The notes under the pieces were generated by a model that was given only the letters and a program-made list of their open reading frames with translations, ran no database searches and was not told the origin of the DNA. This document shows positions 13,428 through 21,420 of a stretch of DNA of 29,406 bases, piece after piece. A program made the translations under genes and the position numbers. This stretch comes from an uncultured Verrucomicrobiota bacterium (GTDB lineage: Bacteria; Verrucomicrobiota; Kiritimatiellia; RFP12; UBA1067). The stretch covers positions 1 through 29,406 of the forward strand of contig CAMPAF010000007.1 of the NCBI GenBank assembly GCA_946631535.1, given 5' to 3'. Positions within the stretch are counted from its first letter, which is position 1, and each line of letters starts with the position of its first letter.

Positions 13428-14639
13428 ATGCTCCACGTCATCACGGGCCCGCCGTGCGCGGGCAAGAGCACCTACATGCGGGAGCACGCCCAGGAGGGCG
13501 ACGTGCTGGTGGACTACGACGCGATAGCGCAGGCGTTCGGGCACAAGGAGCCGCACTCCGCGCGCCGTGGCCTGACCGACCCGCACATAGCCGCGTTCAT
13601 CGCGCGGCGCGCGGTCGTCGAATGGGCCGTCGAGCACGCGTCCGACGTCGAGTCGTGGGTCATCCACACGAACCCGCTGTCCGAGGACATGGACACCTAC
13701 GAGGACGCGGGGGCGGAGGTCATCGCCCTCGACACCGACATGGAGACCTGCCTGCGACGCGCCGAAGCGGACGGCAGGCCGCCAGGAACCGACGACGCGA
13801 TACGCGAGTGGTTCGACCGACATGCCCCGAAAGGGGCTTTTTTCATGCCCGCGAAAGGGGGAGCAATGGAGACGAAAATCAAGACCGCCGAGGTCAAGGC
13901 GGAGGTGGACAACGGGTCCATCACGGGCTACGCGGCGACCTGGGTGAGGACGCCCGACAGCTACGGCGACGTCATCGCGAAGGGCGCGTTCGCCGAGTGC
14001 ATCGAGCGCATACGCGCCGAGGGCAAGGCCATCCCGCTGCTGTGGAACCACGACAGCAACGACCTGAAGAGCTACATCGGCACCGTGACCGACCTCGAGG
14101 AGGACGACCACGGCCTGCTGTTCACCGCCACGTTCGACGGCACGGAGCGCGCCCAGCGCGCACGCGAGCTGGCGAGCGACGGGCGCCTGTGCAAGTTCAG
14201 CTTCGCATACAACGTGCTCGACTGTGGCACCGTCACCCTCGAGGACGGCACCGAGGCCAACGAGCTGCGAAAGCTCGACCTGTTCGAGGTTTCGCTCGTC
14301 ATGTATCCCGCAAACCCCGACACGTCGGTCGTGGAGGTCAAGGGCGTAGGCACGCTCGAAGAGCTCGCGCGCATCAAGGCGGGACGGCGCAACAGCGCCA
14401 AGGACGCCGACGACCTCAACCGAATCTCGGAGCTGTGCAGCTCCATCCAATCCATCGTCAACGGGCTTCTCGCCGATGTGCGGGAACCCGACGAGCAGGA
14501 GCCCGAACCCGAAGCCGACGAGGCCAAGGCCAACGCGGAGGAGCCCAACGGGGCCAACGCGGAGGAGCCCGAAGCCAAGGGGGCGGACGTGGACGCGCTC
14601 TTGCGGCAAGCATTCGAACTTCTGACAGAAAGGGGCTAG
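13428..14639 (+). CDS. P-loop kinase fused to HK97 prohead protease
   Basis: A 403-residue open frame. Residues 1-139 are a small kinase-like P-loop protein: Walker A GPPCAGKS (7-14), VDYDAIAQAFG, then WVIHTNPLSE and IALDTDMETCLRRAE. Residues 147-403 are an HK97-type prohead protease (SYGDVIAKGAF, His208 in LLWNHD, Ser258 in KFSFAY, and LFEVSLVMYPANP), which trims the capsid delta domain. The last 60 residues are acidic, with a repeated EEPNGANAEEPEAK. An internal ATG at 13866, with AAAGGGGG ahead, could start a separate 257-residue protease. A terminator-like hairpin lies at the junction. Confidence 0.85.
   Translation: MLHVITGPPCAGKSTYMREHAQEGDVLVDYDAIAQAFGHKEPHSARRGLTDPHIAAFIARRAVVEWAVEHASDVESWVIHTNPLSEDMDTYEDAGAEVIALDTDMETCLRRAEADGRPPGTDDAIREWFDRHAPKGAFFMPAKGGAMETKIKTAEVKAEVDNGSITGYAATWVRTPDSYGDVIAKGAFAECIERIRAEGKAIPLLWNHDSNDLKSYIGTVTDLEEDDHGLLFTATFDGTERAQRARELASDGRLCKFSFAYNVLDCGTVTLEDGTEANELRKLDLFEVSLVMYPANPDTSVVEVKGVGTLEELARIKAGRRNSAKDADDLNRISELCSSIQSIVNGLLADVREPDEQEPEPEADEAKANAEEPNGANAEEPEAKGADVDALLRQAFELLTERG
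13824..13843 (+). terminator. Terminator-like hairpin inside the kinase-protease coding sequence
   Basis: GCCCC (13824-13828), tetraloop GAAA, GGGGC (13833-13837), then TTTTTT. It matches an intrinsic terminator yet encodes the APKGAFF link between the two domains. It lies 22 bases before the possible internal start at 13866. Confidence 0.6.
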
Positions 14640-14641
14640 CA

Positions 14642-15787
14642 ATGACCCTCATTGACCAGCTCAACGAGGCCAAGGCCGCACTGGCCGAGGTGAAGAGCGC
14701 CGTGGAGAACGGCGAGAAGGGCGCGGACGAGCTGTCCGCCGCCATCGAGGGCGTCAAGGCCGCGCAGGCCAAGGTCGACGCCGCAAACGAGGCCCAGGAA
14801 CTCCTCAAGGGCCTGAACGACACCGTGGAGGACACCGACGCCTCCGACACTGCAGAGAAGGGAGCCGTCATGGCAAAATCGCTTGGCGAGCACTTCGTGG
14901 AGTTCAAGAACGCCCACGAGAACGCCGACAACCGCATCATCGCAACTCCGTTCAAGGCAGCTGGCGACCCGACGCTGTCCACGGGCCTGGTGGCTACCGA
15001 GTTCGACCGCGAGCCCGTGCGCCGCGTAGCCGCCCCGCTGACCGTGCTTGATCTGTTCGGCAAGAAGACCATCAGCGCGCCGGTCTACTCGTGGAATGTC
15101 TACAGCGGGACCACCGGCTCGGCCGGCACGACCGCAGAGGGCGTGACGAAGAACAAGCTGACCTACGCCTACGTTCCGAAGACCGCGACCTTGCAGAAGA
15201 TCACGGGCCTCATCAAGGTCACCGAGGAGCTTTTCGACGATGCCCCCTACATGGTCGACGCAATCAACCAGGACCTGGTTGACGACCTTAACGCCGCGCG
15301 CCAGGGCGCTGCCGTTGCAACGCTGCTCGGCACGAGCGGCCTGCTCACCGGTTCCGTAGCTGCCAACGCGACCGACGTGGCGCTCTTCCAGGCCATCCTG
15401 AAGGCGGCCGCCGACATCGAGGACGCAACCAACATCCCGGCAGACGCCGTGGTGGTCACGCCCGCCGTGTGGCTGCGCCTGCGCTCCGCGCTTGACGCCG
15501 ATAACCGCTTCTACGCGGGTGAGCCGTTCGGTGACTCCGAGTACAGCAAGCTGTTCGAGATGACGTTCGTCAAGTCCGCCGACGTGACAGCCAACCACGT
15601 CATCGTCGGCGCCTTCGCGCGTGGCGCAGACCTCGTGTCCAAAGCCGACGGCGTGCGCGTGGACTCCACGAACTCCAACGACGTGGACTTCGAGAAGAAC
15701 CTCGTCTCCGTCCGCGCCGAGGCACGCGAAATCCTCGCGGTCAAGCGCCCGACCTGCTTCTGCAACATCACCATCGCCACGAGCTAA
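14642..15787 (+). CDS. Major capsid protein, HK97 fold
   Basis: A 381-residue protein. Residues 1-75 are a charged coiled coil, the delta (scaffold) domain removed by the protease. The shell domain follows, with VATEFDREPVRRVAAPLTVL, a beta-hinged middle (KITGLIKVTEELFDDAPYMV), VVTPAVWLRLRSALD and the C-terminal ILAVKRPTCFCNITIATS. Length and order match phage HK97-type capsids. AAAGGGG precedes the ATG. Codon use is more pyrimidine-ending than its neighbours, as expected for the most strongly expressed structural gene. A GC-rich hairpin follows the stop. Confidence 0.93.
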   Translation: MTLIDQLNEAKAALAEVKSAVENGEKGADELSAAIEGVKAAQAKVDAANEAQELLKGLNDTVEDTDASDTAEKGAVMAKSLGEHFVEFKNAHENADNRIIATPFKAAGDPTLSTGLVATEFDREPVRRVAAPLTVLDLFGKKTISAPVYSWNVYSGTTGSAGTTAEGVTKNKLTYAYVPKTATLQKITGLIKVTEELFDDAPYMVDAINQDLVDDLNAARQGAAVATLLGTSGLLTGSVAANATDVALFQAILKAAADIEDATNIPADAVVVTPAVWLRLRSALDADNRFYAGEPFGDSEYSKLFEMTFVKSADVTANHVIVGAFARGADLVSKADGVRVDSTNSNDVDFEKNLVSVRAEAREILAVKRPTCFCNITIATS

Positions 15788-15800
15788 TCAACGCAGGCGA

Positions 15801-15831
15801 GCGGGCGGGTGGCAGGCATGCGCCCGCCCGC
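15801..15831 (+). other. Strong hairpin after the capsid gene
   Basis: GCGGGCGGGTG (15801-15811) pairs with CGCCCGCCCGC (15821-15831) over 11 positions with one G-U wobble and a 9-nt loop. No T-run follows. It may protect the 3' end of capsid mRNA or reduce downstream transcription so that the capsid is made in excess. Confidence 0.6.
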
Positions 15832-15851
15832 ATGACCGATAGGAGGCGCAC

Positions 15852-16043
15852 ATGGCGCTCAAGGAGTACCGCTGGCGCGGATTCACATGGCAGTTCGCAG
15901 AGGGCGAGCAGCCCGAAGACGCCGTGCCGGTAGAGAAGGCCGCGAAGCCCGCGGCCGACAAGGCGGCGAAACCCGCCGCGAACAAGGCGCGCACGTCGCG
16001 CACGAAGAAGGCGCGCACGTCGCGCACGAAGAAGGAAGCCTAG
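15852..16043 (+). CDS. Small Ala/Lys/Arg-rich protein with histone-like tail
   Basis: A 63-residue protein. Residues 1-28 are ordered-looking (KEYRWRGFTWQFAEGEQPED), and residues 29-63 are a basic low-complexity tail (KAAKPAADKAAKPAANK, then two exact copies of KARTSRTK). The tail resembles histone H1-like or nucleoid-protein tails and could bind DNA or acidic capsid surfaces. The gene lies between capsid and connector genes, where small head-decoration or assembly proteins are often found. Function unknown. GATAGGAGG precedes the ATG. Confidence 0.75.
   Translation: MALKEYRWRGFTWQFAEGEQPEDAVPVEKAAKPAADKAAKPAANKARTSRTKKARTSRTKKEA
15984..16031 (+). repeat. 24-bp tandem repeat
   Basis: Two perfect copies of a 24-base unit (15984-16007 and 16008-16031), each encoding KARTSRTK in the small basic protein. 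Copy number could vary by slippage without changing the frame. Confidence 0.9.
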
Positions 16044-16045
16044 CC

Positions 16046-16666
16046 GTGCTCACGGCATGGGGCTACGAAATCGACGGGACGCAGCTGCCGCCCCTGCTGA
16101 CCGTCGAGGCCTTCGACCAACTCACGGGCGGCAGGTACGCAGGCGACCTTCGGGCCGCGTCGGCGCTCTCGGCGGCGTCTCAGGCCGTGCGCAACGCGTG
16201 CGGCTGGCACGTCGCCCCGAACCTGCAGTGCAGCTACACGGTCCAGCGCATCGGCGACGCGGACGGCAGGCCCGCCCGCCTGTTCGCGCTGCCCGCGCTG
16301 CTCGTCACGGCGGTGGACTCCCTGACCGAGTCGGGCGTCGAGCTCGCCCCCGGCGAGTACGAGTGGGCCCGCGACGGCCTGGTTCGCCGCTGCTGCTGGA
16401 AGTGCTGGCCGACATCGTGGAACGCGGTGACGGTCGAGTACTCGGCGGGCTTCGACGCCGATGCCGTGCCTGACCTCGCCGAGGCCGTGCGCGCCATCGC
16501 CGAGGGCGTCATCGCCATCGGCGGCACTGCGGGCGTGCGCAGCGAGTCGGCGGACGGCGTGACCATCGCCTACGACGTGGACGCGTCGAGCGTCGCGGCC
16601 GCGCTCACGGAGCGGCAGCGCGCGGCCCTCTCGCCCTACAGGCTGGTGAGGGCCTATGCCGCTTAG
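16046..16666 (+). CDS. Head-tail connector (adaptor) protein
   Basis: A 206-residue protein in the first-connector position after the capsid, like HK97 gp6-type adaptors that dock under the portal. The N-terminal half is helical (LTVEAFDQLTGGRYAGDLRA, then SAASQAVRNACGWHV), the middle is beta-rich (LLVTAVDSLTESGVELAPGE, then WNAVTVEYSAGF), and the C-terminus is helical (AVRAIAEGVIAIG, then SPYRLVRAYAA). The start is a GTG with AAGGAAG seven bases upstream. Assigned from position and fold pattern; no catalytic motif is expected. It overlaps the next gene by 11 bases. Confidence 0.75.
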   Translation: MLTAWGYEIDGTQLPPLLTVEAFDQLTGGRYAGDLRAASALSAASQAVRNACGWHVAPNLQCSYTVQRIGDADGRPARLFALPALLVTAVDSLTESGVELAPGEYEWARDGLVRRCCWKCWPTSWNAVTVEYSAGFDADAVPDLAEAVRAIAEGVIAIGGTAGVRSESADGVTIAYDVDASSVAAALTERQRAALSPYRLVRAYAA

Positions 16667-16994
16667 CTTCATGAGGGACACGGTGACCGTAGTCAGGCCC
16701 GCGTCGAAGACGGTGCGCGGCTCGACCGTCCCCGACTGGGACAACGCGACGGAGCACCAGGTGCCGCGCTGTCAGGTCACGGCGGCGGCAACCCAGCAGG
16801 ACAGGGACGGGCGCGTGGTCAACGTGGCCGACTCGATGACGCTGCGCGCGGGCTACGGCGCTGACGTGCGCCCTGGCGACCGCGTGGTATACGAGGGCGT
16901 CGCCTACGAGGTTGACGGCGACGTTTTCCACAGCAAGTCGCCCACGGGGCGCGTCTCGTCCACGCGTTGCACCCTGCGCAGATGGGAGGGCTGA
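16656..16994 (+). CDS. Head closure (stopper) protein
   Basis: A 112-residue beta-rich protein in the second-connector position. The pattern MRDTVTVVRPASKT, then VPRCQVTAAATQ, DRVVYEGVAYEVDGDV and STRCTLRRWEG fits the SH3-like stopper family (SPP1 gp16/lambda FII type) that plugs the portal before the tail joins. It starts inside the previous gene and is followed by a 3-base spacer. Assigned mainly by context and strand pattern. Confidence 0.7.
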   Translation: MPLSFMRDTVTVVRPASKTVRGSTVPDWDNATEHQVPRCQVTAAATQQDRDGRVVNVADSMTLRAGYGADVRPGDRVVYEGVAYEVDGDVFHSKSPTGRVSSTRCTLRRWEG

Positions 16995-16997
16995 GCA

Positions 16998-17255
16998 ATG
17001 CCGGCGAAAGTCAGGATAGAGCACATACCCAAGGGCTACATGGACGTCTGGAAGTCCGACGGCATGCAGGCCGCGGTCGACCAGGCGGGGCAGCGCATCG
17101 CGTCCGAGGCCAACGGCGGCTACGGCGGCGAGTGGTACAGGTACTACCCGAAGCCCGGCACCTACACTGCCATGGGCTTCGTCTCGTCCACGGGGCCGAC
17201 CGGGGCCATCTACCAGCAGCGCGACAAGGCGCTGTCGAAGGCGGTGCATAGGTGA
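16998..17255 (+). CDS. Small neck/tail component (HK97 gp10-like position)
   Basis: An 85-residue protein, shorter than the usual 100-150 residues of gp10-like proteins. It begins with a basic strand (PAKVRIEHIPKGYMDVWKSD), then a helix (MQAAVDQAGQRIASEANG), and ends with YRYYPKPGTYTAMGF and a helical tail. The helix followed by SEANGG is typical of gp10-like neck proteins. It lies exactly between the stopper and the tail terminator, as gp10 homologues do. TGATG overlap with the next gene. Confidence 0.65.
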   Translation: MPAKVRIEHIPKGYMDVWKSDGMQAAVDQAGQRIASEANGGYGGEWYRYYPKPGTYTAMGFVSSTGPTGAIYQQRDKALSKAVHR

Positions 17256-17632
17256 TGGGCTACATCGACATCGAGGACGCGCTGCAATCGGCGCTCAACG
17301 TCGCGGGCTTCGACGCCTGCGCGAAGCCGCTCCCGCAGCGTTTCGCCTGCCCGCACGTGTGCGTGGACATGCTCAACGCGTCCGACGCCAACGAGGCGCA
17401 GGCGCTCTACGCGGTGGACTTCGACTGCCGCGCCGAGACCTACGCGCAGGCCGCCGAGCTGCAGCTCGCCGTGTCCGACTTCGCGCTCGGCCTGGTCGGC
17501 TCGTCGCTGGGCGGCAAGCCCGTCTACGCGCTCGACAGCCTGCGGCTGCAGCGGGCGCAGCCCGACCAATCGAATCAAAACGTAATCATCGCGACCGTGA
17601 GCGCCGTGCTGCGCGTGCGCGTCGCGGACTGA
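17255..17632 (+). CDS. Tail terminator/completion protein
   Basis: A 125-residue protein in the tail-terminator position, immediately before the tail tube gene. Helix then beta pattern: IDIEDALQSALNVAGFDACA, then CPHVCVDMLNASDANEAQ, LYAVDFDCRAETYAQAAELQ, and a final strand VIIATVSAVLRVRVAD, consistent with lambda gpU/SPP1 gp17-like hexamers that cap the tube. ATG 17255 overlaps the upstream TGA; a GTG at 17252 is the alternative start. Confidence 0.7.
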   Translation: MGYIDIEDALQSALNVAGFDACAKPLPQRFACPHVCVDMLNASDANEAQALYAVDFDCRAETYAQAAELQLAVSDFALGLVGSSLGGKPVYALDSLRLQRAQPDQSNQNVIIATVSAVLRVRVAD

Positions 17633-17649
17633 CGAAAAGGAGGGCAACC

Positions 17650-18243
17650 ATGCCTAACACTTCCGACGTGCGCGTGGGCGCACCAGACCAGCTCACCACG
17701 GGCGCGATCAAGCACGCCCCCATCGGCACGACGCTGCCGAGCCTGTCCAGCATCACCAAGGCCGCCGTCACGCTCGACCAGGCGTTCACCGGCGACGAGT
17801 ACGTGAGCCAGGACGGCCTCACGCTCGCGCCGTCGATGTCCACGACCGACATCAAGGACTGGAGCGGGGCCACCGTGCGCAAGGTGCTCGAGAGCTTCGA
17901 CGGCACGCTCACGTGGACGATGATCTCCACCAACGCCGGCGCGCTGGGCGTCGCCTTCGGCACCGACCACGTGACCGAGCAGAACGCGACCACCACGCAC
18001 GGCAAGCAGACCATGACCGAGCTGGGGCCGCACCTGCCCGACCCGCAGTCGTGGGTCTTCCTCATGAAGGACGGCAACGCTCGCATCGTCGTGCTCGTCC
18101 CCAACGGCCAGGTCACCGAGGTCGGCGAGGTCACGTTCGCCGCCAACGCGGCCGTGGGCTGGCAGGTCACGCTCGCGACCTACCCCGACGAGTCGGGCGA
18201 GTGCATCTACATCATGACCGACGACGGCGTCGTGAGCGCGTAA
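17650..18243 (+). CDS. Major tail (tube) protein
   Basis: A 197-residue beta-rich protein between the tail terminator and the two chaperone ORFs, the standard place for the tube subunit. It has ITKAAVTLDQAFTGDEYVSQ, KVLESFDGTLTWTMISTNAG and RIVVLVPNGQVTEVGEVTFA, and ends with a strand-rich QVTLATYPDESGECIYIMTD. This is typical of lambda gpV/phi13-like tail tube proteins without an Ig extension. AAAAGGAGGG lies before the ATG, the strongest site in this part, fitting a highly expressed protein. Confidence 0.82.
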   Translation: MPNTSDVRVGAPDQLTTGAIKHAPIGTTLPSLSSITKAAVTLDQAFTGDEYVSQDGLTLAPSMSTTDIKDWSGATVRKVLESFDGTLTWTMISTNAGALGVAFGTDHVTEQNATTTHGKQTMTELGPHLPDPQSWVFLMKDGNARIVVLVPNGQVTEVGEVTFAANAAVGWQVTLATYPDESGECIYIMTDDGVVSA

Positions 18244-18253
18244 GGAGGACGCC

Positions 18254-18538
18254 ATGCGCAAGTTCGGCACCGATTCCCCCGTGTTCTTCGAGTTCGGCCT
18301 CGTCGGCTCCGACGAGACCTACAGGCTGCCGCTCGCGGCGCACCTGCCGCTGTCCACGCTCGCAGAGCTCAAGGAGGCCGCCGAGTACGGCGGCTCGAAG
18401 CTCATGAGCTTCCAGGTCGAGCTGCTGCGCCGCTACATCGGCGACGTGGCAGGCACGCTCTCGGCTGGAACCGTCGGCGAAATCTACTCGGCATGGAACG
18501 AGGAGAGCGCCAAGGCGGGCGCGTCGGCGGGGGAATGA
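18254..18538 (+). CDS. Tail assembly chaperone (gpG-like)
   Basis: A 94-residue helix-rich protein between the tail tube and tape measure genes, where the gpG-type chaperone is encoded. It has PVFFEFGLVGSDETYRLPL, then STLAELKEAAEYGGSK and ELLRRYIGDVAGTLSAG. It is expected to coat the tape measure before tube assembly. GGAGG precedes the ATG. The following ORF is in the -1 frame, overlapping by 4 bases, like lambda G/GT. No convincing slippery heptamer is visible near the end. Confidence 0.72.
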   Translation: MRKFGTDSPVFFEFGLVGSDETYRLPLAAHLPLSTLAELKEAAEYGGSKLMSFQVELLRRYIGDVAGTLSAGTVGEIYSAWNEESAKAGASAGE

Positions 18539-18918
18539 CGGGCCTCGCGCAGGTCGTCCAGGAGCACGGGCGGGCCTTCGAGTACGACCTCATGACCCGC
18601 ACTGGGCGCACGCTCGCGGAGTACGCGGCGATGGGCGCGGACGGAATGTACGCGCTCGTCGCCTTCGCGGGCAACCTGCCGCCCGACTCCGCGACCTGGC
18701 GCGAGGCGAACCCCCGCGAGGCCATAGCGGCCTCCTGGGCGACCACGGCGAGGACGAACGCGATACTCGCCGACATCTTCGACGCGTACTGCTCGGCGCA
18801 CAGCCGAAAGGGGCGCAGGCCCAGGCCTTACCCGAGACCTGGCTCCGACAGGGGCCGCACGCTAGGCAAGGGAGCGATACCGGTGCGCGATTTCATGAGG
18901 TGGTGGAACTCCCAATGA
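18535..18918 (+). CDS. Second tail assembly chaperone (gpT-like)
   Basis: A 127-residue protein in the -1 frame of the previous ORF, and open upstream through much of it, so a G-T frameshift fusion is possible. It has an N-terminal helix (LAQVVQEHGRAFEYDLMTRT), then WREANPREAIAASWATTART, and a basic C-terminus ending RDFMRWWNSQ. ATG 18535 overlaps the upstream TGA; GGGGGA lies directly before it, a weak Shine-Dalgarno. The role is inferred from position. Confidence 0.68.
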   Translation: MTGLAQVVQEHGRAFEYDLMTRTGRTLAEYAAMGADGMYALVAFAGNLPPDSATWREANPREAIAASWATTARTNAILADIFDAYCSAHSRKGRRPRPYPRPGSDRGRTLGKGAIPVRDFMRWWNSQ

Positions 18919-18926
18919 GAAAAGGA

Positions 18927-18948
18927 GGGCGCCCCCGGCAGGGCGCCC
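18927..18948 (+). other. Hairpin between chaperone and tape measure genes
   Basis: GGGCGCCC at 18927-18934 and again at 18941-18948, each a palindrome, can pair with each other around a 6-nt loop. It overlaps the AAAAGGAGGG site downstream of the chaperone stop. No T-run follows. It may be a partial terminator or a translation-control element for the tape measure gene. Confidence 0.5.
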
Positions 18949-19014
18949 CTCGTCCAAAACTTCGGAAGGTATGGACATATCGATTTTAGCATGAAAGCGA
19001 CGGGAGGTGGGCAT

Positions 19015-21411
19015 ATGGCAGGCGACGGCACCGAGGTTGCCCGAGCGTACGTCACCATAGTCCCGAAGAGCGACGGCACGTCCGACGACGTGGTGCGCAA
19101 GGTGGTGGACCCCATCGGCAAGGGCGTCGACAGGGCCGGTTCCAGCGCGGGGAGCACGTTCAACGCCAAGCTGGGCGGCATGTTGTCGAAGTTCGTCGCC
19201 CCCGCCGCGATACTGGGCACCCTCGCTGGCATCGGCAAGGCTGGCTTCGACGCGTACGCGAAGGTCGAGGAGGGCGCGAACAACGTAATCAAGGCCACGG
19301 GAGCCACGGGCGACGCCGCGAAGCAGCTCACGGGCGTCTACAAGGACGTGGCGCGCAACGTCGTCGGCGACTTCGGCGACATAGGCAGCGCGGTCGGCGA
19401 GATAAACACGAGGCTCGGACTCAACGGCGGCGAGCTGGAGGCCGCGTCCGAGGCGATGATGAAGTACGCCAAGGTGACGGGGCAGAACGCCACCGCCGCC
19501 ACCAAGGACGTCGCGTCGATGATGCGCAACGCGGGCATCCCGACATCGGAGCTCGAGTCGACGCTCGGCAAGCTGACCGTCGCGGGCCAGGCCGCGGGCG
19601 TCGACGTGTCGAAGCTCGCGCAGAACACGACGCGGTACAACGCCGTGATGAAGCAGCTCGGGCTCTCGACCGACGAGCAGATCGCGCTCATGTCAAAGTT
19701 CGAGCAGTCGGGCGCGGACACGTCGTCCATCCTCAACGCCATGAAGAAGGGCGTGGCCTCGTGGGCCAAGGAGGGGAAGGACGCGAAGACGGAGTTCACG
19801 AACTTCGTGAAGGGCGTCCAGGACGGCACCGTCACGGCTGGCGACGCGGTCGAGGTGTTCGGCTCGAAGGGCGGCCTGTCCATGTTCGAGGCTGCCCAGA
19901 AGGGCCAGCTCTCGTTCGAGGACATGTTCCAGACCATATCGACGGCGTCGGGCGAGAACCTCGAGCAGGTCTACAACGACACGCTCACCGCGTCGGAGAA
20001 GATGGACCTCGCCATGCAGAACATGACGCTGGCGGGGGCCGAGCTGTTCTCGGGGCCGATGGAGGCCGTCTCGGCCGTCCTCACCAACGTCGTCGTGCCA
20101 GCCGCCCAGGCGGCGTCGCAGGCGGTCGAGGACTTCACGGGGGGCATAGCCGCCACGTTCGACCAGACGGCGCTCACGGACGGCCTGGCGACCATAGGCC
20201 AGGCGTTCACCGACGCGTTCGGCGAGGCACCGCAGCTCAACGTCCAGGCAATCGGCGAGCTGGTCGGCAACGTGGGCAACGTCATCGTGGAGAACGTGGT
20301 CCCGTTCGTCGCCGAGCTCGCGGGCGTGCTCGGGCAGGTGGCGGGCTTCCTCGTGGACGAGGTCTTCCCCGTGGTCGGCGAGTTCCTCGGGCTCATCGGC
20401 GAGTTCGTCGAGGGCAACGGGCCGCTGCTGGCCGACGTGATGGAGACGGTCGGCGGGCTGCTGTCCGACGCGGTGACGCTCGTCGAGAGCGTCTGGGAGG
20501 TCATCGAGCCCGTGTTCGACTTCCTCTACGACGTCGCTGCCACCGTCGTGTTCCCCGCGCTCTCCGAGGTCATGGAGACCGCGTTCGGCATCGTCCAGGA
20601 CCTCCTCGGGGCCGTGGACGGCATCGTGAACACGTTCGACGGCGCGGCCAAGGGCATCTCGTCGTTCACGGGCGGCGCGGGGGAGTCGTTCGGCAAGTTC
20701 GGCGAGGCCGCGGGAACCGCGATCGACGGCGTGTGCAAGGCCGTCCAGGACGAGCTGGGCGACGCTTTCGAGGTCGCGGGCAAGGCCTCCGATGCGTTCG
20801 GCAAGCTGCTCGCGGGAGACTTCGACGGGGCCGCGAAGGACGCCGCCGAGGCGTTCGAGACGGTCAAGGACAACATCACGGGCAAGCTCGACGCGGCGCA
20901 GGGCTTCGCGGTGGGCGTAGCCGAGGACATAGAGAAGGCGCTGGGCTTCGACGGCCTGTCCGAGACCGTGGACGGCGTCTTCGAGGGCATCAAGGGCCTC
21001 ATACAGGACCCGATAGGCACGGCGAAGGACTTCATCGACCGCGCCGTGAGCGACATCGAGGGCTTCTTCAACGGCATGAACATCCAGCTGCCGCACATCG
21101 ACCTCCCCCACTTCAACGTATCGGGCGAGTTCAACCTCGACCCGTTCAACTTCAGCGTCCCGACTATCTCTGTGAGCTGGTACGACTCGGGCGGCATCTT
21201 CAAGGGCGGCGTGCCTCAGATAATCGGCGTCGCCGAGAGGCGCGACGAGGTCGTGGCCCCGCTCGACGAGCTGCCGAGGCTGCTCGGCACCGACCAGGGC
21301 AGAGGCGGCCTGACCGTGAACCTGTCGTACGCTGCGGGGGCCGACGCGAAGCAGATGGCGTGGGACGTGGCGCGCGAGGTGCGCCTGCTGGAGATGGCCG
21401 GAGCGTTCTAA
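19015..21411 (+). CDS. Tail tape measure protein
   Basis: A 798-residue protein. The N-terminal 250 residues carry a hydrophobic helix ([19 protein letters not shown]) and TMP-type repeats ([16 protein letters not shown] in form, then [20 protein letters not shown]). The middle is long amphipathic and hydrophobic helix with [24 protein letters not shown] segments. The C-terminus has [20 protein letters not shown] and [17 protein letters not shown], typical of phage tape measures. Its length sets the tail length, roughly 0.12 micrometre if 1.5 Angstrom per residue holds. ATG 19015 follows GGGAGGTGG; the upstream ATG 18991 has no good site. Confidence 0.92.
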   Translation: MAGDGTEVARAYVTIVPKSDGTSDDVVRKVVDPIGKGVDRAGSSAGSTFNAKLGGMLSKFVAPAAILGTLAGIGKAGFDAYAKVEEGANNVIKATGATGDAAKQLTGVYKDVARNVVGDFGDIGSAVGEINTRLGLNGGELEAASEAMMKYAKVTGQNATAATKDVASMMRNAGIPTSELESTLGKLTVAGQAAGVDVSKLAQNTTRYNAVMKQLGLSTDEQIALMSKFEQSGADTSSILNAMKKGVASWAKEGKDAKTEFTNFVKGVQDGTVTAGDAVEVFGSKGGLSMFEAAQKGQLSFEDMFQTISTASGENLEQVYNDTLTASEKMDLAMQNMTLAGAELFSGPMEAVSAVLTNVVVPAAQAASQAVEDFTGGIAATFDQTALTDGLATIGQAFTDAFGEAPQLNVQAIGELVGNVGNVIVENVVPFVAELAGVLGQVAGFLVDEVFPVVGEFLGLIGEFVEGNGPLLADVMETVGGLLSDAVTLVESVWEVIEPVFDFLYDVAATVVFPALSEVMETAFGIVQDLLGAVDGIVNTFDGAAKGISSFTGGAGESFGKFGEAAGTAIDGVCKAVQDELGDAFEVAGKASDAFGKLLAGDFDGAAKDAAEAFETVKDNITGKLDAAQGFAVGVAEDIEKALGFDGLSETVDGVFEGIKGLIQDPIGTAKDFIDRAVSDIEGFFNGMNIQLPHIDLPHFNVSGEFNLDPFNFSVPTISVSWYDSGGIFKGGVPQIIGVAERRDEVVAPLDELPRLLGTDQGRGGLTVNLSYAAGADAKQMAWDVAREVRLLEMAGAF

Positions 21412-21420
21412 GGGAGCAAC

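Noticed and set aside
18991..19014. Alternative start of the tape measure gene at 18991
   Set aside because: It has no Shine-Dalgarno, whereas 19015 has GGGAGGTGG at correct spacing.
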